A stretch of 64,000 nt of DNA from Metarhizium brunneum (Eukaryota; Ascomycota; Sordariomycetes; Hypocreales; Clavicipitaceae). A program made the position numbers and the translations under genes. Under the pieces are notes generated by a model. It was not told the origin of the DNA, searched no databases, and saw only the letters and a program-made list of their open reading frames with translations. Location of the stretch: assembly GCF_013426205.1 (NCBI RefSeq), contig NC_089425.1, forward strand, positions 2,294,001-2,358,000, read 5' to 3'. Positions 36,388-48,836 of the stretch are shown in pieces (within the stretch, counting starts at the first letter, position 1; every line of letters begins with the position of its first letter).

Positions 36388-37824
36388 TCAGTACATGTCC
36401 CAGAGACTCACTTTGCCATCCTTGGCCCCAGCCGCAACCCAATGAGCTGCCTTGACGCGGTGAATTCGTCTATCTTGAACAGACAGTCGACTCACATCAA
36501 TAGCGTCATCAGCTTGCTGCACCTCGCAACCGACTTGTGCCTCTCTGTCCGTGTCGACAGTTTGCGAAGTCTCTGGTCCCACATCCGAGAAAGTGACGGC
36601 GTAAGCACCGTCCTTGTGCCACTTCAGAACAGCCAGTTCTTTGAGGCTCTTGCAGGAGTATAGTCGAATCTTGGAGTCCCACCCAGCAGTTGCGAAGATT
36701 GCTCCGTCAGATCGGACCTCGAGACTCTGTTGCCCCGAATGTTTCGTATTGGTTACTTTTCTCGGATGTTTCCACTCTTCCAATACAGCATCGTGGTCTT
36801 TCCCCTTTGCATATTCTGGTTTTGAGGTACTTGAAAGAAGAGAAATATTTTGTTTGGGGTCCTCGTCGATTTCTTCTATAACTCGCTCAGAAGGATTGAA
36901 TGGCTTGGCCACCTCTTGCGGGGCCGTCGGGATCGGGTGTTTGGCAACAATGGCATCTGCCCCCGATGTAAAGAAGCATTTCAAGTCTGGCCGGAGGTCT
37001 AGGGATAGAATGGGTTGCGAATGTGCCTGTGTCCTGTATGTCGTGATCCAACTCCCCTCAGGAGTCAATCGGTGAACAGACGCATATCCATTTTCAAAAG
37101 CAGCAACCAACGTCAGGCGTTTCTCAAGGTGAGCCAGGGACAGGCTCATTGCCATGCCATTTTTTGGTCCCGGTTGGACTGTGTAGGCACGCGTTTGTGA
37201 TGGCAATGTATATATATCAACCTATAATGTTAGTGTATGACGTGATGATACGAGGGGAAGGGACAAGGACATACAGATTCTGATGCGAGAGTGTTTGGAA
37301 CAGCTACCAGAATTTCGGGAGATGTTCCAAGAAACGGCGAGTATTGAGAATCTTCTAACGGACAAGCTGCGAATGAGCAAAAGTTCATCGTATTTACTTC
37401 CAGTAGATGAACCACCCAGGGACGACGTCTTTCGACATCCACACCATCCAACGGCAGGACTGTGCTTAAGCCACTCTCATCTTCTCTCGCAATCTTCCAA
37501 ACAATAAGTTTATGATCTCGACCATGTCTTCAGCAGTGTGAGCGAGCCATGCTTTCCAAAAACGACTTATAAAAGACACAAGGGATACCCGCGAGCCACT
37601 TACGTGATAAGCTTGTCTTCTCCCCACCCTCGTACTCCCAGTATTGCATTCTCATGTGCGCGCCAAACAGCCCGAGGTCTCATAACGGTAAGATCCCATA
37701 GCACCACGAAGCCTTCGGAATCTCCCGTCACAAGCCGCTCATTCTGCCTGATGAATGTGGCTGCATGGACGGCGGCCTTGTGCCCACGGAGGATGAACTT
37801 GGGAGACGGGACAGGGCTAGCCAT
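36388..37824 (-). CDS. WD40 protein, ASTRA-associated protein 1 (Asa1)-like
   Basis: Asa1 is a WD-repeat subunit of the ASTRA complex (Tra1/Tti/Tel2 chromatin and PIKK-assembly factors) in the nucleus. Three exons, 37824-37604, 37527-37275 and 37221-36388, give 435 residues. Junction 1 (donor GTAAGT, acceptor CTGAAG) joins a split WD repeat into [13 protein letters not shown]. Junction 2 (donor GTATGT, branch CACTAAC, acceptor TATAG) gives [14 protein letters not shown]. The WD repeats start [16 protein letters not shown] ... GFVVLWDL and end [18 protein letters not shown], the C-terminal signature of this family. The long internal spacer with [10 protein letters not shown] is also seen in fungal Asa1 proteins. 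It is convergent with the PPSY gene, the two CDS ends lying 119 nt apart. Confidence 0.87.
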
Positions 37825-39254
37825 TGCTCAGCCTTCATATGTGGATCAGACCGGCGGGTTTTGAGTGCTGTCTCGGATGCATAATGCACTCTAAAATATT
37901 ATCAAGTTTCGTTTCGCCAGCGTAACGGAGTCTTGGATACTTTGTAAGCTGGCTGTGGAGGGAGACTGAGAAGCAAGAGCAGTTTGGTGACCGACTCCAT
38001 CGATAAACGTCACGTGCACGCTTCAACCACGACTGGTAACTTTCAATCTTTGACCGACCACCTTGGCTTTTTGCGACTTCTTACAACAGCACCGAAAAAC
38101 AAAGTAAACTCCACGATACGGCGATGCCACACAAGAGTCTTTCTACCCCCACTAGGTTCATGCCCACCAATTTCTGATGCTATAGCCTAGGCGTGTGCTC
38201 CGTACCATAGACGGTATTCTCACAACGCACAAGACCCTGCGCTGCAAAGGGTCCAATCGTGGCAGCAAAACCGCTCCCAACCTCTGCAAGGATACGGAAA
38301 TCGATGTGATACGTAATGTCGATATACCCCATTAGCTCTCTGAAACTCTTTGACGAATGGCAAGCCGTTGCTAGCGAAAAGGCCGTGGGCTCATTTGCGC
38401 AAACCGTGTGACAAGAAAAACTCAACGTGGCCCGGCGTAGGGTCATGGGACTCATGACAGAATATAGGGTTTGAAGAACCGAGGACTTGACCTGTAGCGT
38501 GCGTTTTATGCTTTGATGTGTTGTAAATCTGAGACATTCACCTTGTACGAGAACGGCGGTGAGACATTATGGATAAGCACCGCTAGCATCCCCCAATGCA
38601 TCTATGATGTGCAGAACGAATGATATCAACCGTTACCATTTTAACCTATAACCCAATCTAGAGTCACCAACAGCCGGTATTGGCTGAGGACTTTTGCACG
38701 TTTCTCCTTACTCCCCTGGCGGCAAAGTGTGGCTTAATCTCAAGGCAACTCAACCAGCACAATTGAGACAACTCGCTACGAGGCCAATAGTATTCAGGGC
38801 TCTGTCCTTTTACAGCATCATTCTATATTTTCCATGACACTCCGTCATTAATATGCAGGCGAATGGCAAGGGGATTCTTGGTGCATCAGCCACATGTACA
38901 CGGAGAGTCCGGGCCAGATCGAGTGTCTCTGAACCCGCATCTCGATCTCGCATTTGTGCCACGGCCAAGATCCCACGATATAGATTCAGTGGTCTCTTCA
39001 GATTACCGGTAGCACCGGACTACTGAGAGACCTCAATGCTCGACGTCATAAATGATTCCATATCATATTGACGATGCTGCATTTCCGTAGCGGTCAAGTG
39101 CGCATGTATAAGGCTTGCCCAGCATCCTGGCTCAATCATTTTGGGAAAAAATAAAAAATAAATCAAGTTAAAAGAGTTGGTGCTCTTCAGAGAGTCTATT
39201 CGCTTTCCCTAGAACCATATCGGGTCTATAGACAGTGGCATCGACGTAAGGGCA
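37825..39254. promoter_or_regulatory. Promoter region between Asa1-like and Zn2Cys6 genes
   Basis: 1.43 kb between divergent starts. A 91-codon open frame (38455-38180, minus) has no domain and I do not call it. Nothing else seen. Confidence 0.5.
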
Positions 39255-41479
39255 ATGGCAAAGCTTAGGAGAGTTCGAACAGGCTGTCTTACATGTCGCG
39301 AGCGGCATCTCAAGTGCGACGAAGCAGTTCCGGACTGTATCAACTGCCGCAAAAGCGGACGGAATTGCAAACGAGGCCTCCGGATCAGCTTCCTTGATAT
39401 AACAGTGCACAATCCGACGCCGCAACGGTGTTTGGGCGTTTGTCAAGGTAAATTCGGAACCCAGGCGCCCTTCATGCCGCAATCTACTGATTACACCATG
39501 GTGAGAAGCCGTTGAATTCTGCGACGAGTCCCGTCTGATCGCCTCAGAATATCGAGGCGGGTTACAGCGCTATACCGATGTGCGTGCGGAGAATAAAGAG
39601 ACCACAAGTCCCGATAAACAGAACCGATTTGCCACAGATTTACACTTACCCGATCCCACAGGCCGTAATGATATTCAGGCTCAACTTTCTGCGCAGGCAC
39701 AGCTTTCTGTCAAGACAGAAGACAGCAGCAGCTTCCTTAGCTACCCAAGCCGCCATGCCAGTGCATCGGCTGCCATCTGGCCGCCTGCGACGAAAGTAGC
39801 AGGATACAGGAACCAGAAAAGCTTTATAGATCGGATGGACTCGTCGTGTGGAGAAGACTGGTCTATAACGCAAGTGTTCTATTCAGACGAGCTTCCGATT
39901 CACACGCCCTCTAGTTTGGGGGACACTAAGAGAGCATCGTTAATCTGCCACGGGCCGACCAAGAGCCATGACTGGAGTTCGGAAACGCCAGCGATGAAAA
40001 GGGAGCCAAAGTTATATGGCAGCAAATACAGCGACGATATGATGGAGTTCATCGCAACTCAGGACGAACTCAATTACCTACAAGCCTTTGCCGATGGTGT
40101 CGGCGTGTGGATGGATTCACTCAATAGCGGCAACCATTTCACCCAGGTGATTCCATGGCACGCACTTAAATCATCTCTTCTTCTAAACTCCCTGATGGCG
40201 TGCGGCGCAAAGCACCTCTCCTTCAGCAAGCCCGGATTAGAAGACAGGGCCATTGAACTCTACAACACGGCCACAGCACAGCTCGTTCGAATGCTTCAAA
40301 ACCCAGAGAGAAACGTCGTCGACTGCACAACGGCATCCATTTTGCTCAACGTATACGAGGCCATGTCGCACAAGCCCATACATCGAATGAGCCACATGGT
40401 TGGGGCCAGAGCCCTCATTCGAGAGTGCGGATGGAATGCTGCCAGCACGGGTATCCCGGCAGCATGCTTCTGGCTGAGCATCGGCATGGAAGTCCTATCC
40501 TGCTTGTCCATGAACTGGGCGGTAACCTGGCACCCTGACGATTGGGGACTCGATCTAGACTGGAGCCACGATAACGACCTGGACGGCGGCGACTCTCAGA
40601 CGTGGGTTCACAGGTCGTTTTATATCCTGGCCAAAGTTGTCAACTTCCGAGCAACCTCCTTGACATATCCTCCCTCTGATCCGCACAAGCACCAATCCAG
40701 GCTCTCTGACCGTCTCACAGAGTGGCAGGCGCTGAAGCAGCTCTGCGACGACTGGAGCAACTGCAGTCCCAGGTCGATGCGGCCGGTTGGCTACTTGGCT
40801 ATGAGTGGTTCAAGTGAGCCGTCGGCGTTTCCGAAATTTTGGTCAGTGGCAATCGCCGACCTGCATGTGTGCAGTGAGCTAACATCATCAGTCTAATAGG
40901 CTGGCGCAGACGTCGGCAATGCTGGGTAGAATATTCTATCACACGGCCCAGTGTGTTCTCGCCCAGGTAAATCCAATAGAATCATCAGAACAGTCGCCAG
41001 AAATGAAGGAACTTCAGCTGCATCACGCTCGTCAGGTCATGGGAATCGTGGCAAGCGATCGTGATCGAAGTGTCATGACAATCGCCCTCCAAGCAGTCAA
41101 CGTTGCCTTCTTATCATTGGTAAGCCCAGAAGAACGACAAGAAGCTTCTTCGATTCTTCACGAAGCCCGGACGTCCGGCGCAAACACAAACTCAGAAGCA
41201 CACAAGATGGCGTGCCAATGGCGCATGGCAGTGATGGAATTGTCAGAACTAGAGTCGGCCTCGGGGGTGTCACTTCCCTGCGAACAATCTTGGTTTAGGG
41301 CTGCAAACATGTCAAATTCCACCTCGTGGGAATTTACCAGTCACCAAAGTTCAAGGGCTGAAGCACCGATTGACAACCCTCTCGAGTCGGCCTATTTTGG
41401 TCACGTAGATCAACCATACAAAACGTGGTATCAACCAGTATGTGGGAATGATTTCCAAGCATTCGGTTTTGGGATGTAA
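39255..41479 (+). CDS. Zn2Cys6 transcription factor
   Basis: Nuclear DNA-binding regulator of unknown target. Three exons: 39255-39447, 39506-40841 and 40900-41479, giving 702 residues. The binuclear zinc cluster is at the N-terminus with Cys11, 14, 21, 28, 31 and 38 (CX2CX6CX6CX2CX6C) preceded by KLRRVRTG. It is followed by SFLDITVHNP, typical of a large subfamily of fungal regulators. Junction 1 (donor GTAAAT) restores DESRLIASEYRGG. Its acceptor is a tandem pair, GAG at 39505 or AAG at 39508, both in frame and differing by one residue. Junction 2 (donor GTCAGT, acceptor AATAG) gives FPKFWLAQTSAMLGRIFYHTA. The C-terminal half is the helical fungal-specific transcription factor region. It is convergent with the TTC1-like gene 220 nt away. 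Confidence 0.88.
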
Positions 41480-41699
41480 AATGATTTGCACATTGGTGTA
41501 TTTCAGGGAGCAATGTACATGTTGTGCAGCTTATTTCTTGACCGTGTTGTTATTTGCCCCCGTTGTATGAATCAAATTCTAGCTGTTTTGTGGCTGAGCT
41601 TCAAGCAGCATGTGCCATGCACAAGGTGCCTTTGTGTGAATCTCTGCCAAGGGTATCAATGGTTCTGTATGCGGTGATGCTATTTGCGGTAGGTCCGGG

Positions 41700-42658
41700 C
41701 TAGGACGACTTTGACGACTCCCCTCCTGATGTGAAATTCATGCTGTACCCACCAGTCTTGCCGTCCTTGGCCATCTGAAAATTGTCGGTACTTAGCCCGA
41801 AAGGCTTCAATATGCCGTCGCCGAGCGTCTTTAATTTCCCCCACATTTCTGACATTTCCTTCTCTTGCGCGGCCTTTGTTCGAGGGGGCAGTGTCTTGAG
41901 TTGACTTTGGACTGTGCGCAAATCTGCAGCTCCCAAGCCAGGCATAGTCGATAGTGTCTTGTAGTCCTCCTCTGCACCTGCGAGGTGTTGCCAACCCCCA
42001 GCTTCTGAACGAGCCCGGGCACGCCGCAGCAAAGCCTTGGTGCGGATTCTCCGAATGTCGGCTTTCCTCGTTTCAAGGAACGAATTCTGGGGCGGTGATG
42101 GTGCAGGAGCAGCACGGGATGCACCGGAACTGATGATCTCGTCGTCAACACCATCTGGGTCTGTGAGTGAGGCTTCGCTCGATTCCTTGTCGCTTGAGTC
42201 CGACTTTTTCAAGTTGCTCATCGAGTTGCACAGACCCGGGTCTGTCTTTTCCAGCTCCACCAGTCCGTCCAATGCTTTGGAGGCAATCTTGATAGCTTCT
42301 GTCCACTGCTCTGTCTGTAAGTGGCAGGCGGCCATGTTGCTTTGGATAACGGCACGTTCATAATGCAGGTAGTTGGGGCATGACAATATGGCATGCTCGT
42401 ACTTGGCCAGTGCATTCTCATAGTCCCTCGACGAGTACAGGGCGTTTGCTTCCGCCTTGATTGAATTTGACTCGGCAACCAATGCCTTCCACCGGGTGCA
42501 CAAATGCATGTTAGTATGTGAGGATCATGAGGCTGGCAAGCAGGCAGACACGTCGAGCGGTTCAGGGTTGGGCTCACCTGCTCCTCCTCGACCGAGAACC
42601 TGACTATCTCCGGCACGGTGCCAACATCTGACGGGTCATGGCCTGCCGATTCTGCCAT
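41700..42658 (-). CDS. TPR protein, TTC1-like
   Basis: Two exons, 42658-42578 (27 codons) and 42485-41700, give 288 residues. The intron of 92 nt has donor GTGAGC, branch TACTAAC and acceptor GGAAG, and phase 0. Three TPR-like helix pairs are seen. They begin SIKAEANALYSSRDYENALA, then YERAVIQSNMAACHLQTEQWTEAIKIASKAL, and, after an acidic/Ser-rich insert, KALLRRARARSEAGGWQHLAGAEEDYKTL. The C-terminus contains LKTLGDGILKPFGLSTDNF, a signature of TTC1 and related co-chaperone TPR proteins. Likely a cytosolic Hsp70/Hsp90 co-chaperone-type adaptor; partners are not visible. Confidence 0.87.
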
Positions 42659-43105
42659 GTTCAGCGAGCGCAACAGAGATGTTACAGATGCAGAAGACAA
42701 AGGGCCGGGTTAATTGGAAAGCCAAGTGGAGACTGGCGACGGAGGGGGCAGAGAGTGAGAGGAGTCAATGAGAGGAAGAGAAAACGCAGAGCCTCCATGT
42801 CTCAGCTGTGGCCACAAGCCGGTCAATAGTGGAGCACCGTGGATTGAAAACTTGCATCAGAAAAGGGTACATGGTGGAAGAGACGCAACCTGCATTGTTC
42901 ATAGACATAGACCGGAGGCCAGTAGACTTGAAATTTTTTGAATTAATTCGCTCCCATGTTATAAACCCTGTTCCCCCCCGACTTGTCAATTTTCTTGCGT
43001 CGAGACCAGCCGTTCGTCCCAACTTCCTACGTGGTTCGCTCCGTGAATCGGTGGTTCTGACCAACCTCTCTGCTGTAGATGCACGCATAGTCCTCCTCGA
43101 GCACC
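42659..43105. promoter_or_regulatory. Divergent promoter between TTC1-like and HAD genes
   Basis: 447 nt between two divergent ATGs. No distinctive element seen. Confidence 0.5.
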
Positions 43106-44040
43106 ATGGCGCCTAGAACAGAGTAAGTGTATCACACCCTTGCACCAGCACATTTCTTTTCTTCTTCTTCTTCTTCGATACGCCTCCTGTGGCAAGGAGG
43201 GGGGAAACAAGCGGCGAACATTGGGCTGACACCAATCCAAGTTTCCCTCCTGTTCGGGCCTGTCTCTTCGACATGGACGGCCTGCTTCTTGACACGGAAG
43301 ATCTTTACACGCTGTGCGTGAACCTCGTCTTGGACAAATATGGACGGCCCCCGCTTCCCTGGTCCGTCAAGGCCAAACTCCAAGGTCGTCCCGGTCCGGC
43401 AGCCACCAAGATCTTCTCCGACTGGGCAAAGTTGCCCATCAGCACAGAGGAGTACATGGCCCAGCTCCATGTTTTCCACAACCAAGTGTTTCCGACTACC
43501 AAGCCGCTCCCCGGAGTCGTCGACTTGCTCACCAAGCTGTCGCACCCGGACATCGAGAATGTCCACATTGCCTTGGCGACAAGCTCTCACAAGAGCAACT
43601 ATGAGCTCAAAACCGCTCACCTGGGGTACCTTTTGTCCAAGTTTCCAGATCACCGCCGTGTGCTTGGCGATGACGCTCGGCTGCAATCCGGTCGGGGCAA
43701 GCCACTTCCAGACATTTTCTTGCTGGCCCTGAAGACCATCAACGACTCCCTTCCAGCTGGCGAGAAGCCCATCACGCCCGAGGAATGCCTCGTTTTTGAG
43801 GACTCTGTCCCGGGCGTCGAGGCTGGCCGAAGAGCCGGGATGAGAGTGGTCTGGGTTCCACACGAAAAGCTCAAGGAGGAGGTTGCGGGCAGAGAGGAAG
43901 AGATTCTGGCCGGTCGTGCTGGAGAAGCTGGAGAAGTCGACATGCACCAGGTTGGTGAGATTGGGGACGGGTGGGCCGAGGAACTGACCACTCTGGAGGC
44001 GTTCCCATTCAAGAAGTATGGCATTGTTGTCCCTTCTTAG
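43106..44040 (+). CDS. HAD-superfamily phosphatase, Gs1/HDHD1-like
   Basis: Predicted small-metabolite phosphatase of the beta-PGM/pseudouridine-5'-phosphatase group in the cytosol. A 17-nt first exon (43106-43122, MAPRT plus 2 nt) is joined over a 119-nt intron (GTAAGT ... CCAAG) to 43242-44040, giving 271 residues. The splice produces RTDFPPVRACLFDMDGLLLD. The nucleophile and general acid are Asp16 and Asp18 in DMDG; motif II is ATSSHKS, motif III Lys is in GRGKPLPDIF, and motif IV is EDSVPGVEAG. A simple reading would start at an in-frame codon inside the intron (43189); the short first exon is preferred because it removes non-conserved residues. The C-terminal tail after 235 is an extension typical of fungal members. 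Confidence 0.88.
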
Positions 44041-44450
44041 CAGAAAAATCTTGTTGCATTTCTTGATCTAAACTACTGAATGGCATGTTCTGACGATATC
44101 TTTTTTTTTCTCTCTTTTGGCAGTCTTCCCATTGTTACATACATCAAGGCATGCTGAGCATCCATCGATGCGGTGATTTAGAACACATCCTCGACTCTAC
44201 GCACCGTGAACTAGAAGCTGTTTTGTACGACCACCGCTGCAGTGTCGATTTGGTTTAATTCTATGTGAGAAGCCAATATTTGATCTATGTCTTAATATAC
44301 GTCGAAATAAGGTACAGTGTCAAAAAAAAAAAAAGGAGGGAAAAAACAGAGATTCTATCGTAATACAGCCCCGTGTCTCCTACACAGTAGATCCCTCCAT
44401 CCGAATAGACATTCCAATAAGCCTTGAACGGTCATCTCTGCCCCAGTCTG
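44041..44450. other. Convergent spacer
   Basis: 410 nt between the HAD and bZIP genes, presumably both 3' UTRs, with T-run (44101-44109) and A-run (44322-44333) tracts. Nothing else seen. Confidence 0.55.
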
Positions 44451-45407
44451 TCAACTCCCATAACCAGCCAAGTACATGGACCCTTGCATAGGTGGCTGCG
44501 TCGAGCCTGCATAAACCGGTGCCAGCGACATTTCAGCGTTTGTGGTCAAAGGAAACGGTCCATCCGAATACTCTTGATTGGCGCATCCGCTCTGTGCCAA
44601 GGGTATAACTTTGTCTCGTCGTAACTGCAATGCATCATGGGATGCCTCATTCGCAAACTCAACGGCTCCCAAGTCTGCAACCGGAGCTGGAATGGGCGCC
44701 AGAGCACCCTCAGTGGCATTTCCCACCGGAATGTACGATGCCGGGGTCGTCCCTATGGACGAAACGCTCGAACAGCCCGTGGACGCTGATGTCGCAAGTT
44801 GCGGCGCCCATGCAGCACTACGCGGGACGTTGAGATATGTCAATGATGGGTGCTGGTATTGCTCCCCGTGTTGGACGTGGCCAGAATTATGCTGGCCCGG
44901 GACCGAACGCGGGGGGCTATAATTTGTGTCATTTCTGGAACTGTAATCTGCCTCTTGTTTGCTCGTCAACGAGGCATCCGGTATCATCATTCCTCGGGGA
45001 GCGCATGCAGGAGGCCTGGGACAGCCGACAGCGGCAGACGCACGGAATTGTCGCAGTTCGGTCTCCAAAGCCTCATTACATCGTAATAAATGCTGGAATT
45101 CTCTGTTGAAATCCCTACTTCGGAGGCGGCGAACCTCGTGCTCTAGACGAGCGATATGTTGTTTGGTCCTTGCTCGAATGGCCCTCTGAGACTCGCGGTC
45201 GTTGGCTCGCTTCCGCTCCAGTTGAGCAGAGTTCAGATTCGATGCTGTTCTTGAAGCTAGGAGATGATTCAGACCGTCGTGTTAGCCGCTGTGCCATGAG
45301 TTGTATGACGGTGGAAGCGTATTGCACTTTGTGTCAAGGGATGGTTCACCTTTACTCTTGGCTGTTCTGGTTCCAGAATCAGATGCATTGGAGGTCGGTG
45401 TTGACAT
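44451..45407 (-). CDS. bZIP transcription factor
   Basis: Two exons, 45407-45356 and 45256-44451, give 285 residues; neither exon start is visible as a plain open frame. The intron is 99 nt (donor GTAAAG, branch GCTAAC, acceptor CTCCTAG). The basic region is residues 31-54 (LERKRANDRESQRAIRARTK), a pattern common in Sordariomycete bZIPs. An imperfect zipper follows with heptad positions L55, L62, F69 or L74, L81. The remaining 200 residues are Pro/Ser/Ala/Gln-rich and likely disordered activation sequence without a recognised domain. Targets are unknown. It is convergent with the HAD gene. Confidence 0.83.
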
Positions 45408-47492
45408 CGTGACTACGCTGACGCCTTGGTAGTCTGCAAGTTTCAGCTTGTCGGGACAGGGCAGGGCAGACAGAGTGAGTTATTACAATGAGCGTGCGGC
45501 GAAACCGACGTATGGCGCCGCATTGAGATCAACTCAAGCAGTTCCTATGCATCTAGGAACGGGTTAGAAGCCAAAATAAATGGGTTCTGGAAATAGCCGA
45601 TCCTGGGACGCGCATCTTGCGATGGTAGAGAGGGAGTAAGAGTCCTCTAGTAACCACGGCAAGAACCTAACCATCCTTTGTGAGATGAATTATTTAAACA
45701 TGTACGCTTCGCATTGTCCTGTGAATTTTTTATGAAACTACGGCTGAAGTTGAGTTCCCAAATACTCAACATGGCGGCACGACGGACATTCAAGCAGTAC
45801 CCTACCCTACCCTACTCAATACTCAAATATGAGAACTCGAAGAGATCGAGGAGATTGCTAAATTGCTTTATCACTCGTCTATTCACCGGGATGAGCCTGC
45901 CAAACCACCGGCTCATGCCGAAACGAGTCTCGGGGCGTCCGCGCGGTCTCGACGGGCTCTAGAATAAGCATTCCCCATGATGTCATTTCCCTTGGGTCTT
46001 CGTTCGGCACAACATAGTCGAAGCCGCAATATGTCTATACTCCATACGCATATGCAGGGAGCCCCGAAACGCAAATACTACATACGGCGAGCATTCTTGT
46101 AATGCCTGGCGATACGGAACCTCCAGTCCGAGGTGCCTCGCTGGCTGAAAATAGTGATCAAGGCTCACGCACAACCCGCGTCTTGACTCTTGAGTCCATG
46201 TCAGCGTTGGGGCCTCTAAACCCCACCCATTCACGCCATCTATCCTACTGGGGTTAACGTACGGAACCTCGTATTTTAGAGTTGATCAACGAACCCGGTC
46301 ACACAGCCAGGTGAGCAGAAGTAATGACTAGCATGCAGCTGCACCTAATATATGCATATGCATACCTACATTGAACTAATTTAACCTTGCACCGCTCTTG
46401 TTGAGCGGTATTTCCCGCCTCAGACCTGTCAGATAAACTATAGACATCAATTATAAAATGGGGTCATTCTCTCTTACAATCTCAATGCTGCTCAGCCGGA
46501 TTGATAGTAGTGGATCCTGTTTCCTAAAGAGGGCATAGTGCAGTTGCGTGTTTATCGGGTTGTTCTTTCCATCGAGCAAAGACCCAATGCCAACAAAACT
46601 CGCCCTTCATTCCAACATGGTCTCACTTGCAAGCTAAACCGTCAATGCATCAATACAACCAAAGATTCCCGAGCACCCAGGTCCACAATGGATTTACCGA
46701 AAGAGGAGGGAAAAAGCAAAAAGCACAAAAAGCACAAAAAATGGGTCAACTCTGTAATACATACGGAGTAGCCATAGGGCGTCCCGGAACACAGCATAAT
46801 CGGAAGAGGTCGCAAATCAGCGACTCACAATTTCACAAACAGCACAAGCCGCGAATCTATGACCCGACGCTCTTTTCGTAAAAACCGGCCGTATGGGGCG
46901 GGGCCCGAAGCGAGGAAGCATTTCGAAGACGTAAGGTGAACATCTTCCTGCGCCCGAGTGGCCTAACGTAGCATCGGCCTGAGCGATATACCAAGGATCT
47001 TCCAACACAGGCATCTTGGCGTCACCGTACGCTGTCCCGCGTTTTACAAGGGTAAATCCTTGTTTTCAGCGGGCTGTAGGGCCTTGGTTTCCTACTTGGT
47101 CACTGAAGATGCTTAATCGGTTAGCTCCCATGCAAATATCTTGCCCAGGTTTCTCCTTCTTACAGATTATATCCCAGAAGTTACCGGTGACGGGTGGAGA
47201 TGTCCGGATGGGCGCCGGCAACATCAATCGATGTCTGAACACACCAGTGGGGCCGGGAGACATGGACTGTCTGATGCCATTATGTGCCGAGATTGCTCAC
47301 TCGGCCAATGTTGTGAGTGTCTCGGATGGTTTGTCCTCCTCGCTCATGTCTAGTCCAGCCATAAGTATCCGGGGCCTGCCCTCTGGTGAGCCGTCTGGCC
47401 CTGTCTCCTAACTGAATTTTTGCCGTCACCATCAAAAGCAAATTCAGCACCTTGACCTTTGCCGTGAGACTTCGTGTCGATACCTCTGCACC
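45408..47492. other. 2-kb spacer upstream of flavoprotein gene
   Basis: Contains a short TACCC tandem repeat (about 45798-45814), a TACGGAGTA motif at 46762-46770 and an AAAAAGCACA direct repeat (46726-46741). Open frames are short and unsupported. Confidence 0.5.
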
Positions 47493-48836
47493 ATGTGGTT
47501 CGGTGCTGTTACCGTCTTGTCCGTGCTGCCATGGCTGGCCTCGGCAGCACCCGTGACTGATACCAAGCCCAAGATTGACTATGATGCAATCATTGTGGGA
47601 GGCGGTCCGTCTGGGCTGGCTGCTCTGAGTGCCTTGGCACGTGTTCGTCGCAATGTCCTGCTGGTAGACTCGGGCGTATACAGAAACGGCCCTACAAGAC
47701 ACATGCACGATGTTTTGGGTTTTGACGGTACGGCTACACACCATCAAGTATTTCCGCCGCTTCAGATGACGGCTTTGCTAACTAAGAGGGGTTCAACAGG
47801 TGTTCGACCTGCATACTATCGCTGGGCAGCCCGAGAGCAAATCTCCCATTATGACACTGTTTCCATGACCAACGGAACCGTGACCAACATCACCGCCCAG
47901 GAGAACAACACCTACTTTACCGTAACCGGTACTTACCAGGACAACGAGGAGAAGACTCTGACGGCCCGCAAGGTCGTCCTCGGCACTGGGCTCAAGGACC
48001 TCCTCCCCGACACTCCCGGTCTCATCGAGAACTGGGGCAAAGGAATCTACTGGTGCCCCTGGTGCGACGGCCACGAGCATGCGGACCAGTCCATCGGTCT
48101 GCTCGGTCCCCTGACAAGTGTCCCGGGTACGGTTCGCGAAATCCTCACTCTCAATAGGGACATCATTGCCTTTGTCAATGGCACCGACACCCCTTCCAAC
48201 CGTGAAGCCACCGAAAAGGACAATCCTCGCTGGCAGGATTACCTGAATCTACACAATGTGACGGTTGAGAACCGCACTATTGCCTCAATAGAGCGCCTGA
48301 AGAATGGCTCCAACCCCAATGCCGACCCCAGCCTGCCTTCGTACCCGGAGTACGATCTGTTCCGTGTCCACTTCACCGACGGGGACTCCGTCACCCGGGC
48401 CGCCTTCCTAACCAGCTTCAAGCACAAGCAATACTCAAACGTCGGAGAGGAAGCCGGCGTTGTATTGTACGGCGAGAAGCTAGGCGTCGACCCTACAAAG
48501 GGTCTTGTCACCAACGTTCCTGGAATCTACGCCATTGGCGACTGCAACTCAGACAATTCGACCAATGTACCGCATGCGTTGTACAGCGGGAAGCGGACCG
48601 CCGTCTTTTTACATGGTGAGCATGCCCTCCCTCCTCTGCAGAAATTCGGAAGGAAGGAAAATTACTAACTCATCGGGGTGACAGTGCAATTAGAAAGGGA
48701 GACTGCTAACGCGGAGCTGGCTGGCTTGAACAAGACATTGCATACACGAAGTCTTCACGAGGAGGTTCGTTCTCTTTGGGATCACATGAACGGCGGCAAG
48801 GACGACTTGTTATACGCCGGGCCTTTCGAGGAATAA
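47493..48836 (+). CDS. Secreted thioredoxin-reductase-like FAD oxidoreductase
   Basis: Pyridine-nucleotide-disulfide oxidoreductase fold of the low-molecular-weight TrxR/GliT group. Three exons, 47493-47727, 47800-48615 and 48685-48836, give 400 residues. The N-terminus MWFGAVTVLSVLPWLASAAP is a clear secretion signal. The FAD motif GGGPSG is at about 36, the redox pair CPWC in WCPWCDGHEH at about 167, and the second FAD motif GIYAIGDCN near the C-terminus. At least nine N-X-S/T sequons support passage through the ER. Intron 1 is 72 nt, has no in-frame stop, and would be missed by frame-only annotation; its removal gives FDGVRPAYYRWAAREQ. Intron 2 (GTGAGC...GACAG) leads to a charged C-terminal helix. 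An extracellular enzyme with an active-site disulfide could act on thiols or on small disulfides; the substrate is unknown. Confidence 0.88.

Noticed and set aside
38180..38455. 91-codon minus-strand frame as a small gene
   Set aside because: Balanced composition but no recognisable family, and only short; evidence is insufficient.
43132..43947. 271-codon open frame on the minus strand
   Set aside because: Antisense to the HAD phosphatase, whose catalytic motifs are all present on the other strand.
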